Source of the DNA: Incurvaria masculella
Lineage: Eukaryota; Arthropoda; Insecta; Lepidoptera; Incurvariidae
Length of the DNA stretch: 64,000 nt
NCBI GenBank assembly: GCA_946894095.1
Contig: OX335655.1
Location: 11,222,001 to 11,286,000 of the forward strand
Direction of reading: 5' to 3'
Below the pieces are notes generated by a model. That model saw only the letters and a list, made by a program, of their open reading frames with translations. It made no database searches and had not been told where the DNA came from. Every line of letters begins with the position of its first letter. Positions within the stretch are counted from its first letter, which is position 1. This document shows positions 1 to 12,156 of this stretch, piece after piece. Made by a program: the position numbers and the translations under genes.

Positions 1-554
1 ACTGCACCCACTGACTCCACGCCGATACACATGAGAATACGCAAAGATATTAATCTCGATCATTACAGCGCGTTGACGCGACTTGTTTCCGTGTTGTTAA
101 ACTAGAAAGTCAGGAATAATACTTTTTGATGTAGCTAAGAAGCAACTACGTAAATCCGCACGCAAATTAAAGATTTTCTATCGTTCCATTTACATTTACA
201 AATGCAACTTTCGAATCATTGCCATGGTTCGTTCGTAGTTCTGATTCTACGTATAAGTTCCTTCCATTTTTTTATGTTGAGCGCGGCATATGGCGTATGT
301 ACAGGACTACCACATATGATGTGTTCGATGACACGGTCATGGGCTTTCGAACTGGCTTTGAAAGACTCCAGGTTGACTTTGGGGAAAATGCCACCCTCGA
401 TTTCATTGTTTTCCGACTCAATATTTAAAGGATCTAGAAAAAAATTTAAAGGCACAAATCAGCCATCGCCCCCCTAAATCGCTTTAACGCCCCCCAATTT
501 CATCTGAGCTCTCCACCGCCCCCCTGCGGGCCTCTAGCGCCCAAGTGTCAAGCG

Positions 555-705
555 CCAATAGTGAATCCCTGCCTGTTTCGTGTTGAGCGATGGTAGAAAG
601 GGCCCGGCAGGACAGCGTTACGCGGCTCCGACGAGCATACTCCATTGTAAATACGATAAAATACAGATAGAGACCCGACATCCCTTCGGAGTTGGAGGGT
701 CTAAA
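555..705 (-). repeat. Repeat pair, member 1
   Basis: Reversed, it matches 19850-19995 (CCAACTCCGAAAGGATG, GGAGAATACTTGTCGGAGC, TTTCTACCATCGCTCAAC). Not recognised. Confidence 0.6.
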
Positions 706-794
706 TTCAGGGATACCTCGGGGTCGTTGACGAGACGCACGGCCCGAAGCCCGTATCGAGTACAGGGTAGGTGGAAGACACATACTAGGTTGTA

Positions 795-985
795 GATATA
801 ATTCCGCCCGAGATAATTCCGAACGAACGATGCTTGATGCGGTATTGAAAATTGTTCGCGTTTTCCATCCATTGTAATATAGCCGTGCCAAATAATAAGG
901 TCCTGGCATGACACCTAGTTTCCATGAGGTATGTTGACGGTAGGTATGGTGTTGGCTGTTCATAACCACTTACATGAAAATGAAA
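795..985 (+). mobile_element. SINE body fragment
   Basis: CGCGTTTTCCATCCATTGTA and AGGTCCTGGCATGACACCTA identify the shared SINE body and tail; no head is left. Confidence 0.6.
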
Positions 986-1194
986 TAAATTTACGCATAG
1001 CATTAAAATTAAATGTTTATGTCGGAAGCCAAAGTATAATTATAGTATGAGAGTGAAACGTGCCTGCTAAATTAGTCAGAATTAAAATCAGTTTTGACAG
1101 CTCGCATCTTCATGAAATAATGCTCGCATTCATTTTACTAGCAGGAGTAGGTACGATTTATGTCTGTCTGTCCATCGTCGTACGTGAAACACGT

Positions 1195-1231
1195 CAAGCG
1201 TTATATGACCAGCCAGGTCATATAACGCTTG
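1195..1231. repeat. Perfect 16-base hairpin
   Basis: CAAGCGTTATATGACC, loop AGCCA, then its exact reverse complement. Confidence 0.9.
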
Positions 1232-1432
1232 TTTACCGTGCACGCCGTGCGTTATTAGATGTTTCCCGGATTGATTAGATGTTCCCTGGATATCCGACAG
1301 AAAAATAATATATTTTTAAAGGTCACAGAATGTTACAAAAAACGCATGGTCCTCCTAGCAAATTAAAGGCTACCTAATTTGTTTCTTGCAATCCGAGATG
1401 GATGGAATACCACACCCGCAGCAGGTGTATTA

Positions 1433-1610
1433 CTGGCATTCAGTTATCAGGAATCAGAAATTCTGAGTCTAGAAAACTGCGAGTTTTTCGACGGCAAACC
1501 TTGAATAATTAATAAAACTATGCTCCGGAATATTTAGTCAAGAACATCGCTTTGAAAATCGCTATAAAAGCGGATTTCTAGACTCAGGATTCCTGATTAC
1601 TGAATGCCAG
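1433..1610. mobile_element. Short MITE with CTGGCATTCAG terminal inverted repeats
   Basis: CTGGCATTCAGTTATCAGGA at the left pairs with the reversed right end (CTGGCATTCAGTAATCAGGA). Related sequence occurs at 19640-19840, 29085-29285 and 36205-36285. Confidence 0.7.
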
Positions 1611-1891
1611 GAAAAGACCTGCAGAACACACCGCATTCCCGTAGAATGCCGTTATTGGCACGGCTAAGAAACACGGTTCTTCATTTCCGCTTCTAACATA
1701 TTTTCATTCAACGTGCTAGTGCCAAAGCTGGTGGGCTCAACTGGCTTAGAAGGGAAAAGAGATCTACATTTAACCTAACTTAACCCGACATAATCCATCC
1801 CAAACGAATCTGACCTAACCTAATCTGAAGTTACCTAATCTGCAAAAAAGATTTAAACTATTATTTCTAGTTTTTTTAAAATACTAACTTA

Positions 1892-2370
1892 TTAAGGGCC
1901 TGGTACTAGCCAAATCGCAAAGTTAGACGAGGCACCCCAAGTTAACTAACTAAGTCTGACGATTATAAGTGTCATTCTTACAATATATGATTCCTTGTCT
2001 AGGAATCGAATTATTTTCGTTAATGTATGTTTCCTTTTTCTATACAAAATACATTGCGGAAACGGTGTCCATTTCCGAACTTTTTTGACTAAATGTAGAA
2101 ATCTAAAAGCAAATGGAATTTTTTGTTTATGCATATATGCTGTTTTTGCTTATATCTAGAAATCGAATTACTTTCAGATTTCTAATGAGAAAAATCAACT
2201 TTTTTATTTTTATTATTATTTAAATAAATGATGGAATAAAAAAATATTAACAATCCATTATCAGTCTGGAGTTCTATTTGGATTTGCTGAAGCGTTTCAC
2301 TACATATTATTACATTTGTTAAAAAGTGCATTTGTATGGCGCGAGTAGTTGGCTAGTCCTAGCGCCTTAA
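1892..2370 (+). mobile_element. TTAA-flanked MITE, family 1, copy 1
   Basis: A 479-base element bounded by TTAA with imperfect terminal inverted repeats (TTAAGG...GTACTAGCCAA at the left, TTAAGGCGCTAGGACTAGCC reversed at the right). TTAA duplication is the habit of piggyBac-type elements, so it is probably a non-autonomous piggyBac-like MITE. Two close copies occur in this window at 26425 and 38110. Confidence 0.85.
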
Positions 2371-2488
2371 TTTAGGGATTTTACATTACTTCTGCGTAAT
2401 TTGCATCAATACTTTTATTTTTGTATTTCGTCGTCGTATCTATAGAATGTGTTACTCGATGCACCAATTCGAAGTGTCGTTTTTTTAT

Positions 2489-2808
2489 GGTTCCGTACCC
2501 AAAGGGTGAAAACGGAACCCTATTACTAAGCCTCCGCTGTCTGTCCGTCCGTCCGTCCGTCCATCCGTCCGCCCGTCCGTCCGTCCGTCCGTCTGTCAAA
2601 GGGCTGTATCTCATGAACCGTAATAGGTAGGCAGCTGAAATTTTTACAGAGTGTGTATTTATTTTGCCGCTATAACAACAAATCTAAGCTAAAATAAAAA
2701 ATAATAAAAATTCAAGGGGGGCCCCATACAAAAAACGTGTTTTTTTTAGTGTTGATGGTACGGAACCCTTCGCGTGCGAGTCCAACTTGCACTTGCCCGG
2801 TTTTTTTG
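2489..2808 (+). mobile_element. GTCC-tract interspersed element, copy 1
   Basis: It begins GGTTCCGTACCCAAAGGG, holds a (GTCC)n tract, then GGCAGCTGAAATTTTTACAG and TATTTATTTTGCCGCTATAA, and ends with GTGCGAGTCC...TTGCCCGG. No coding region. This layout recurs six times in the window and is a repeat I associate with Lepidoptera; its superfamily is not settled here. Confidence 0.8.
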
Positions 2809-2992
2809 GTTCTTGATATTAGATATTAGTACGGGACGTGTCTACGACATTTCATAAAACCACGAAGCCGCAATGACACATTTGCTTTTCCTTGCTAATA
2901 TGTTTTACTGATTTTTGTTCTGTTCAACAATTTAAATAACTATTTAAGCTTTTTATACGCAGGAATGTAGATCAACACATCTGACGACGAAA

Positions 2993-3188
2993 GGGGTCGC
3001 CTTCATAAAGTCCAAAAAGCATAAGGTCCAAAACCCAGAACGTCCAAAAGTATATATATTTCGTGTGTATTATAACGTGCATATAATCTAACCTAACCTA
3101 ACCAAATTAAAAATATTCGTATTCATAAGTGTTTTGGACGGTATAGGTTTTGGACTTTGTGCTTTTTGGACTTTATGATGCGTCCCCG
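2993..3188. mobile_element. Short MITE with long inverted arms
   Basis: GTCGCCTTCATAAAGTCCAA and its following AAAAGCATAAGGTCCAAAAC pair with GGTTTTGGACTTTGTGCTTT onward at the right end. A half copy lies at 30709-30780. Confidence 0.7.
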
Positions 3189-3229
3189 ACGAAAGTGCCT
3201 AGTCAATCATTTAGACTTTTTTTTATGTG

Positions 3230-3540
3230 ACTGGGCATGGATATCTAATATCACACCAACCGTCATGATATTAGCCCAACGCAGGTGCCATACCAATACT
3301 TTCCCTGCACGGCAACATTGAACTGGATGGAAAACACGGACAATGTTTCATTGTCACTTCGACCATATTTTCACCCTGCCCGGTCGGGCTTAACTCTTTT
3401 ACATGGATTCCAAATAATGGCACAGCTCGCATTCGTAATGAAATTCACTAATCCAACTCAGAAAGAGAAATAAAGCGGTGCATGAACAGTGCAGGGATTG
3501 GAACCCAGACCTCAGGGATGGAAGGCAAGTCCACCCACCT
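3230..3540 (-). mobile_element. SINE with tRNA-like head, copy 1
   Basis: Reverse-oriented. Body marks ATTGAACTGGATGGAAAACA and CATTGTCACTTCGACC, then the CTCGCATTCG and GATTGGAACCCAGACCT parts of the head. Confidence 0.7.
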
Positions 3541-4379
3541 AAATTAAAGAAATTCATTATTACTCCGTGGTCCCTGTTTCACCCGCGTTCGCTTTACTTT
3601 TGTCTCGTCTTTCTCGTTCTTTTTCCAACAGTATTTTAACCTTAATACCCCCTGAAGGAAGCTTAAGTACATACATTATTAACTCTCTTTCACTTGATTC
3701 CTCTCGGTGGAGCTCATAAAGTTAATTTGGTTTCTCCCTCCCTTCTCTCACTTCATTTCGACGCAGCCTTATTTATTTACCTCCGTCACAAAGGGAGCTT
3801 TTCCGCTATGATAATTTTAAAATTCATTCTGGATACGTATTTAAGTTTTTATGTTTAAAGAGGTTTTTTATTATTTGAAGCATTAATTTTCAATTTATAC
3901 ACTTAGGCAGTAACTTATTTTTTCTGCTCACGTTTTAAGTTGTACGTTTACATGTTATTAATCGGGACCAACAAAGATTGATTATTTCAAACAGACAAAC
4001 TATAAACGTGTTATATACTACTCGGGTCTAAAGCGCGCATATAAGCACATTTATTGAGGAATGAAGGCATACAGTATTTTGTATATAGGCAATATTATAG
4101 TTTTTTAAATAAGTGTGACGGTTAGAATCCCTGATCAAGTGATGTAATAGGTAACTCAATGTTTAATACCAATTACTATAATTATGTTGAATTCCATCAA
4201 TGAATTGAAAATAATTATTCTTCTAACATAGCAGTAATGTCGACTTTTTCTGCGATTAATATACATATATATAAATAGACGACTCTTGACGAACCGTGAG
4301 CGAAGGAAACCTTGATTAAAGAAAGAAGAATATTCTATCTTAATGATAATTAAAGTCCGTAACCTATGGACCTATACTT

Positions 4380-4720
4380 GTAGGCATTGATTACAAGCGG
4401 AGAAACTGTAGGGTGACTGTAATTTATGGATTACAGAACAGTAATTGAAGGAATTTGTACCCAACTACTTACAATTACCATTTGTACTTAAAACCCATGC
4501 TGGTTCGTATCCAGCTTTGCTTTACACTTTCAAAACCCAGTCCTTTTTACAGATTGTTGTATGTTTTTTTTAACGTTTTGTTTGGATACTTATACAACCA
4601 ACTTAATTACAGCCATACATTAGGAAAGGAATTTATTCGTCTTCATGTATGTTTTATGTCCGTTCACCGATTTCTCGGTCAATCGTATCTTATCACGTCA
4701 CGCCAGAAATAGTAACTAAT
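4380..4720 (+). repeat. Unnamed interspersed repeat with a related copy at 49175-49380
   Basis: The two share GCATTGATTAC, the TGGTTCGTATCCAGC motif and a TCACGTCACGC-type end. The copy at 49175 is shorter. TTCGTATCC is B-box-like, so a pol III origin is possible but not shown. Confidence 0.4.
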
Positions 4721-5071
4721 AAATTGCCCTTCCGAATTAATGTCGTTGACCTTGCAACAAAATTGACATATGTCTATATTCAAATACAGTTCTTGTAACT
4801 GACCAAGTCTTGACACTTTTGTCCAGCACTCTTCCGGAACTCGGATTTCCCAATTCGATTCTCAGGATGTCAATAGTACTTGAGGAACGTCTTAAGGGTG
4901 AGTAAAGTACAATATACTGACTCAAAAATATGTTTACTTGAGCTACGCATTTAAAGTAGACTTATCGTAGTCGTAGAGTCGTAAAGTAGACGATTTGTAG
5001 ACGTAATTTTAGTGGCTGGAAAACTCTTTGATTTGCCGCACACGCGTTGTTTTTGATGCTAGAGGATTCGC

Positions 5072-5439
5072 TTAAGGCTGTTCCGACCCATATAAAGTTC
5101 TTTGCACACATAACCCAAAAGTATTGCACTTTAAGCCACGAATTAATAATAAAAGTTTAATATGGTCATATTACTTGCAGCGAAAACAATTTCACAATTT
5201 CAGGATTTTTGGTTTTGTTACAATTTATTTAAATACGATTTTTATTTAACAGCGCCATCTAACGGTGTAAAACTTCTAATCGGCAATTACAACGAAACCA
5301 TTAAACCTGAAATTGTGAATATGTTTTCGCTGCAACTACTATGGCTATATTTAATATTTTTGACGAATTCGTGCCTTAAAGTGCAATACTTTTTGCGTTC
5401 TGTGTAAAAAAAACATTGTATGGGTCGGAACATCCTTAA
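5072..5439. mobile_element. Foldback MITE with TTAA borders, copy 1
   Basis: Nearly the whole element is an imperfect hairpin. The outer arms pair TTAAGGCTGTTCCGACCCAT with its reverse partner ending at 5439, both including ATTGCACTTTAAG. The inner arms pair GCAGCGAAAACAATTTCACA with the piece ending TTTTCGCTGC. A second copy lies at 8212. TTAA borders suggest a piggyBac-like origin. Confidence 0.8.
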
Positions 5440-5904
5440 ATGATGGGAATACTAACTCGCAAAGAGAAAAGAAAAGTGTATTCGTTAGTTCAAATACTCT
5501 ATTGAAAGAAATGGATGCAAATAAACTGTAAATTACAAAAATATTCGACGTAAAACAAGAGCGAAATTTCAAGAGATATGTAAGATAAGTTCTAAAAAAT
5601 AATATTATTTCTATAATAAATACTCGACTTAAAAATGTCCTCATTCTTTTGCGACGCCTCACGCTAACGTGACCTTCAGAAGTCACTAAAAATATCCACC
5701 CGAGGATACAATCTTGGGGGCCACTGAGCCCATCGTCTAGTAATCAGTGTATCAGATCGGGTATCCTAAAGATTTATGTGTGTTCACTGGGGCCATAAAT
5801 AAAATAATCACCTGGTTAGTTAAGATAAACTCTGTTAGAAAAACATTGGCAGAAATTGAGTCGCTAAGTACTCATTGATCTACTTTTTTTATGGAACTAG
5901 AAAA

Positions 5905-6085
5905 AGATGATGACCAATATCACACATATACCATGATAAGTCTCAACCACCGCATTCACGAAGGAAGTAGATAACATGCCAGGACCTTCCCTTAATATGA
6001 GCTTGATGGAAAATTTTAATTACCCCTTCGATCATCATTCATTCAACGCCAGCGCGTGCGAGCTAAACCCTGCTAAATGTTAGGA
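5905..6085 (-). mobile_element. SINE body fragment
   Basis: Reverse-oriented tail and body (ATGCCAGGACCTTCCCTTAA, GCTTGATGGAAAA) with the head missing. Confidence 0.55.
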
Positions 6086-7130
6086 TGGTGACCTTCATTG
6101 TCGACAAAAATTCCGATTCTACATTATGCACCCAAAAGAGACTATAATTGCTTGGTTATGGGCAAAGTTTTTTTTATTTTAAAGGAGGCCTCATCTCTAT
6201 TTAAGTACGCCTTAAGGTGGGCCTTCCCGCTCAACTCTAAATACAAACGTGGAAAACAGATCATGCGCATATTTCTTGTCAGAGATCCAGGATTGTACTC
6301 AAAACAGCTTTTTTGATCGCACTATATGTCTGATGACCATTGGCATTGTAAAATGGTGTTTGATTTCTAAGTTATAAGGTCCGAAAGTTCGAATTGTTCG
6401 CGCGTTTTGGAGGTGGATTACTCAACGATAAAATGAAAACATCTTAAATAGATTAGTCATCAGACCTAGCTTTTTTCATGAAAATGTATAATCAATTTGT
6501 TTTTGTTTGATTTTTGACTACAGCGGTCGTGATTTGTAATTAAAATTTCGTACCTTGCCCGCGAATGGGTTAATCCCGCCGGGAAAGACCGCCCTAATGC
6601 AGTTTATCTCAAAACAGAATAACGAACTATAAATAAAGCATTCAGTGAGACATGAGTACAAACAGAATACCACCTGAAGTAATGTTGTTGATGTTGATGA
6701 AATAAGGCACGATATTGAATAAAGCCGATTTCGGCGAATTCCGTCCAAAATAACTGTTATATGGAGGCATATATTCGTATAGGGAGGGGAGGACATACTC
6801 AGAACAATATTGTTAGGCTTGATAACGGCGTAGCGAGTTAAGTGTGCACTCAACAGGGCTGTGTCGGTGGAAACCGTAACGTTGCCTCCGCTGTCGGAAC
6901 AGCGCAACAGTTTTAGCGTTGACAGAGAAAAAGTGTTTACGCAATGTCTACCTATCTATTGTTTTCTTACGTAGCCGGACGCAAATTGAACTGATAACCC
7001 GTTAGCGCATATAGAGAGTAGGTTGAACGCAGAAAGATGAGGTGCATTGTATTGTTATGATTGAAGTATATTCATGTAAGCATATGAAGCATAAAAAGTA
7101 GGTATATCCATATAAAGATAATATTAGTCC

Positions 7131-7478
7131 GCCTCGGCAGCCTAATGGCGCGACGCCTTGCGGTTCGATACGCTGGGTGAAGCAACTCTGAGCGCGGTGG
7201 AATTATAGATGGGTGACCGTTTTAGACCGTGGAGGCTGGCCGTAGTTCGAATCCCGAATAATTGGTCGGTATAATCCCGCCCGCGCTGGTACGATTGCAT
7301 TGAAAGAACGATGGTCGAAGCGGCAATGACAATTTTCCATGGCTTCCATTCAGTTCAATAAAGCCGAGCAATTAAAGGAAGGTCCTCGCATGGCACCTAG
7401 TTCCCATGTGGTGTTAGTCTAATAACATCACGCTCGGTGTGGTTTAGCTATATATGTCCAGTTAAATAAAAATAACAG
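7131..7478 (+). mobile_element. SINE with 5S rRNA-like head, copy 1
   Basis: The head holds CTCTGAGCGCGGTGGAATTA and TAGATGGGTGACCGTTTT, which line up with the internal promoter region of 5S rRNA (GGGCGCGGTTAGTACT, then GATGGGTGACCGC). The shared body (GGTCGAAGCGGCAATGA, then CCATTCAGTTCAAT) follows, and it ends in A-rich sequence. Confidence 0.75.
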
Positions 7479-7613
7479 ATTTCTTGAAAACGGCGAAACG
7501 ATCGAAAAAGCATTTTCAAGGCTAAAAATCTTGCAACATATCAGCTAGTAATGTATAGTGTACAAGTACCTATTTGGCCCACCGTTTCGCACGCCTATTT
7601 TTTTATTTCAGCA

Positions 7614-7861
7614 TTCAGGGGGCCCATGCAGGTAAGAGTGAGGTTGAATTCTTCGCTAAATATACAACTCACTTTTTTAAGTAGTTCATGTTTCCACACT
7701 TCTTGAACATCATTACAGTTAGGTAAAAAACGAGTTTGTCCCATAAATACGTTGGAAGTATAAATAGGTTCATTATTGATATAATAAAATATTTCCCCGC
7801 TGTTCTTAGGTTAACTCACTTCCGAACTCGATCTCAATGTTACCTGAATGGGCCCCCTGAA
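7614..7861. mobile_element. MITE with TTCAGGGGGCCC terminal inverted repeats
   Basis: TTCAGGGGGCCCATGCAGGT at the left matches the reversed right end TTCAGGGGGCCCATTCAGGT (22-base arms with one mismatch). No coding sequence inside. Confidence 0.75.
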
Positions 7862-8211
7862 CTGCAGTTATATTTTTAAGACGGGAAGACCATTTTTTAA
7901 CGATTTATAAGCAAACGGATCGCAAATTAACTTTTGTTATGAAATCAATTTTAAAGTACATAATATGTTGGTGGCGCTGCTGTGCCATTCAGTCTTTGCC
8001 AGCGCTGTTATCTCTTCGCCGTCCGTTACAAGTGGAATCAGCAGCGATACTCTTGATAGCTACCTGTACAAACAACTCTTAGTACTCATGTGTATACAAT
8101 CCGCTACTCTGCTCTGGTAACAGATCCCAAATGTTATTTCTGCTAAATTGCGTGCACTCGCAATCTCCTGTGTCAACAAGCGTTTGTGCTTACTCGGGTC
8201 TCTCATAGTGC

Positions 8212-8579
8212 ATGAAGGCTGTTCCGACCCATATAAAGTTGTTTGCACACATAACGCAAAAATTATTGCACTTTAAGCCACGAATTAATAATAAAAGTTT
8301 AATATAGTCATATTACTTGCCGCGAAAACAATTTCACAGTTTCAGGGTTATTGGTTTTGTTACAATTTATTTAAATACGATTTTTATTTAACAGCGCCAT
8401 CTAACGGTGTTAAACTTCTAATCGGCAATTACAACGAAACCATTAAACCTGAAATTGTGAATATGTTTTCGCTGCAACTACTATGGCTATATTTAATATT
8501 TTTGACGAATTCGTGCCTTAAAGTGCAATACTTTTTGCGTTCTGTGTAAAAAAACATTGTATGGTCGGGAAATACTTAA
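8212..8579. mobile_element. Foldback MITE, copy 2
   Basis: Over 90% alike by eye to 5072-5439 in the same orientation. The left TTAA is mutated (ATGAAGGCTG) and the right border is ACTTAA. Same inner and outer inverted arms. Confidence 0.8.
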
Positions 8580-8619
8580 CGAGTTATTAGTCAGTATACT
8601 CATGGTAAATATGCTCCTT

Positions 8620-8795
8620 GGAGCATAATGAACGATGGTCGAAGCGGCAAATAAAAATGTTCCTGTTTTCCATCCAGTTCAATATCCTATGCAATAAAAG
8701 GATGATCCTGGCATGGTACGTAGTTCCCATAAGATGTATGGGGATAATATCATGACAGTAAGTTTAGTATTAGCCACTATATCTGGTCACATAAA
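8620..8795 (+). mobile_element. SINE body fragment
   Basis: ACGATGGTCGAAGCGGCAA and GTTTTCCATCCAGTTCAAT followed by the usual tail; no head. Confidence 0.65.
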
Positions 8796-8799
8796 ACAT

Positions 8800-11266
8800 A
8801 TTTATTTTTTATATTTATTTTTAGTTTTATATTATTTTTATTATTATTATTTTTTTCAAAATTAACTGAATTAATTGGGAATAAATATTTAAATGTCTAC
8901 CGTGTCAAGCTGTTAAGTGGAACATGTATTTACAAGTATTCATTTTATCCCATTACCAATGGTATGTTTTGATGGTATATGTTTTTTTGTTACTTCCAAA
9001 GCGATTTCTAGATAAAAAGACTACGTCTTTGCCCAATTTTAGTTTTCTGGATAATTGTCACGCGGCAAACTTAATATTAGCATTAATCCATCTAAATCGG
9101 TAGATTCATTCAAGTTTTTTTTAAGAAATCACAACAATCATTTTAATCGCATCGTGTTTACACAAGGGCACAGCACACGCAAGCACATCCTGAGCTGTTA
9201 ACACGTCAGTCACTCTATAAACACCAGTCTAAACGCACACAACATCACGGCACATATACTCCTGTTTATCTAAACAAATGGACCAACGTAGTAGTTTGAT
9301 CACAGTTAGGGCAGCGTATTGTGATTTTGTAAAACCCACATTTTATAATGTTTCTCTACGCTGTCTTAACGCCGGAAACTTTCTTTCAAGAACCATACAC
9401 CTTTTTGATCTTTGTTTACTTAGTTTTAGAAAATTCTATTTACGCTAAATGTTTACATTCATCAAAGATAATATTGAAATCTTTTTTATTTAATCTGAAA
9501 TAGCAATAAGAGTCAACACCAGTCATAGCTGGCATGCAAACGTTTCTTGAGTTAAATTTAATTCTTTCAATATTTCTTATTCTAGTGTGTGCTTCTTTTA
9601 GGTATATAAGAAATGAGATTGATACGAAAGAACGGTCTCAATACAATAATGAATAGAACCTTCAGGGAAGAGATTGAAAGTCGGATCTGAAAAGTTTATT
9701 CATTCATATCTTTTACTTTCCCCTTCCTCACAACGTCCGTCTGAAGGGATAACTCGCCGCTTGGGAATTTACCGACTCGTTGGCTTTATTCTGCGAAGCA
9801 TTCACGTAAATATTTTATTATGCAGCTAAATAATCGAAGACGTGATTGGAATGTTTCAGGTACTATGGGCTGAATGTCTGTTAAGAATGTAGTAATATAT
9901 TATTCACGTCTAGTTATTGCCAAGAAACAAAGAGTAGCTATCCATTGGTGTCATTTTCCGGGACGTAAAGGCACACACAGTCCAACGCGATACAACACAA
10001 CGTCCGTCGACGGCTACCTATAAATTCCACAACGTGGAAAAGCGGCAGATCGCAGCATAAAGGCGTGTGACGTATTTGTGTCGTAATACAGGCACAGAAT
10101 AACTAATAGTGCTATACAGGATATCTATATCGTGCGATGTCGCATTTTAAAGTCATAGAGCACACAACATAACCTTCTCGCACACATGCATTAGCGCACA
10201 GTATTTTGACAACGTCACAGGACGGGTGTGTGCACAGTACCGGGCAGTCACCTCGAGAGACGTTGTCGTTGTACCTATCATACGGCGTACCTACGGCCTG
10301 ACACGTTGTTGTCAGGAAGGAAGACAAAAGAAATGCGTGTGTTATTTTGATGTGCAATATGAGCCCGTCTATTGACATTGTGTCCCGGAACGCGTAAGGA
10401 AATATGTTGTTACGAGTGTGTATTTTTTTAGAAACTTAACGTTAGGCATCTAGAGATTTAGTTACGTTAGGTTACATTTACATTTTCGTTTTATAAGTGA
10501 AATGATAATCCACGTGACTTTGGCAATCCATTAATGGTAATATTATTAATGGATTGCCCATTACGAGCTATCAATCACACTTAAAACTAACAGGTTATAC
10601 GCATTTGCATGTATATTACTACGTTATACCATTTCACAGGTGACACTCCAAAATAATGTTATTGCCCCATAAAGAACACTGCGGTCTATTGAGTAGAACA
10701 TTTACGAGTCACATACGTAAATCCTCTCAATACTCAAATGTTCGGGTTGCCGGAGAGGGCACCGCTGCATCACTACGATGAACTATGAATAGACTTTTCG
10801 TTTCCGATAATACTCGAGCGTTAGTAGAGCCCACAGAACAAAAAGAACGGGTAGAAGGAGTAAGTAGGCGGAAACAGCGTAGCCACTAGTACGCGGAGCT
10901 CGGCGCACTTCGTGATTCGCGCTCAGCAGTCGTGATTCGTCACTACTTCGGCGCTGTCGACCGCAACTACTGGACAATAAACTCGCGAAGCAAGAACGAT
11001 GCCCTATTGTGCCATTTTGCAGTGCAAAAACGATAGCCGAACACACAATTTAACAAAAGGAGGCATATCATACCATCGATAAGTTTTATTTTATTTAATT
11101 TCGATTTAAATTCGAAAATGTATGCAAAATTTTACGAACACTTCAAAAGTCAAACAAAAATTTACTCTAATACCCACATTTTAAGGATTGGTTTGCATCA
11201 ATCTCATACATTGTTCTCGAAATTTCTGTCATTCACGATTATTTTTATATTCTAAGGTGATGCCTC
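8800..11266. other. Gene-free stretch
   Basis: AT-rich sequence with only short open frames on both strands and no recognised repeat apart from the hairpin at 10522. The frames at 10112-10378 and 10783-11046 (both -) have no family resemblance and no splice context. Confidence 0.5.
10522..10558. repeat. Perfect 14-base hairpin
   Basis: GGCAATCCATTAAT, 9-base loop, then its exact reverse complement. No tandem context or gene nearby. Confidence 0.9.
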
Positions 11267-12156
11267 AGCTACTCAATAAGGGATGTGACACATCGAATCG
11301 ACATTGAGCTATCGATGTTTATGTATGTTTACAGTGATGATTGGACATGGATGATTAATATAACAACAATTGTTATTAAATTAGGATATTGCACCGCATT
11401 CCCGAGAGAGCTTTAGTGCTATGGCTATATTAAACTAGTCAGAAAACGAGTACTGGTTCATTACCGCACCGGCTGTATTTTATTGAATTTTATTGTACCA
11501 ACCTAGGCTGGTTTCCGGTATATCACTTACCCCTGTTTTCACCACCTCCAGTTACCTGAAATCCGATAGTTAACTTTCGGCTACATGCAATATTTGTATG
11601 ATGTAACTGAAAGATAACTTTGGGATTTTTGTAGCTGGAGGTGGTGGAACCGGGCGTTAGTAATTCGCATATAATTATGTATTATACCTACATTACAAAA
11701 AAAAATACAATGTAATCTGAAACTGCACTCTCTCTGTTTCTGTTTGTATATTAATATAACGGAAACAATTATTAAATAATGAACTGAATCGTATGTTTCA
11801 GTATTTCTTAATTAATGTTTAAAGGCTAGATTAAACTAACTGATTCTGAATGGTAAATAAATATATTGACTGACATCTAATGGTTGGGGGCAAACGTTTG
11901 TGGTTGGCGATCGAACCTGGACACAAACTTTCACGAGAATCGGTTTAGAAATGCGACTTGTAGAGGAGAACAGCCGCATAGGCGGACAGCCGGTCGCCGG
12001 ATATACGAAAGCATTTTTGCCCAAGCTGAAACGAGAAACTTCGCGCTTTGATCGGTCAAAACGTTACGATATATTGTTTAATAAAATGTAGTACAAAATA
12101 TATCGATACTCTGACGGATGACGTCACGATTTAGCCACATCCCTAATTGAGTAGCT
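11267..12156. mobile_element. 890-bp DNA element with AGCTACTCAAT inverted ends, with nested insertions
   Basis: AGCTACTCAATAAGGGATGT at the left pairs with AGCTACTCAATTAGGGATGT reversed at the right. The interior holds a decayed SINE body (about 11335-11470), a hairpin MITE (11530-11660) and a short open frame at 11900-12091 with no recognised similarity. Confidence 0.65.
11530..11660. mobile_element. Hairpin MITE nested in the 11267-12156 element
   Basis: The piece CACCACCTCCAGTTAC and following bases pair with GTAGCTGGAGGTGGTG near the right end. Arms are about 55 bases with mismatches. Confidence 0.6.

Noticed and set aside
484..969. 161-codon - strand open frame
   Set aside because: It runs across a repeat pair member and a SINE body fragment; there is no protein family resemblance.
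2537..2597. (GTCC)n microsatellite as an independent locus
   Set aside because: The tract is an internal part of an interspersed element repeated six times in the window.
6518..6907. 129-codon - strand open frame
   Set aside because: No recognisable domain, no splice context and ordinary composition for AT-rich intergenic DNA.
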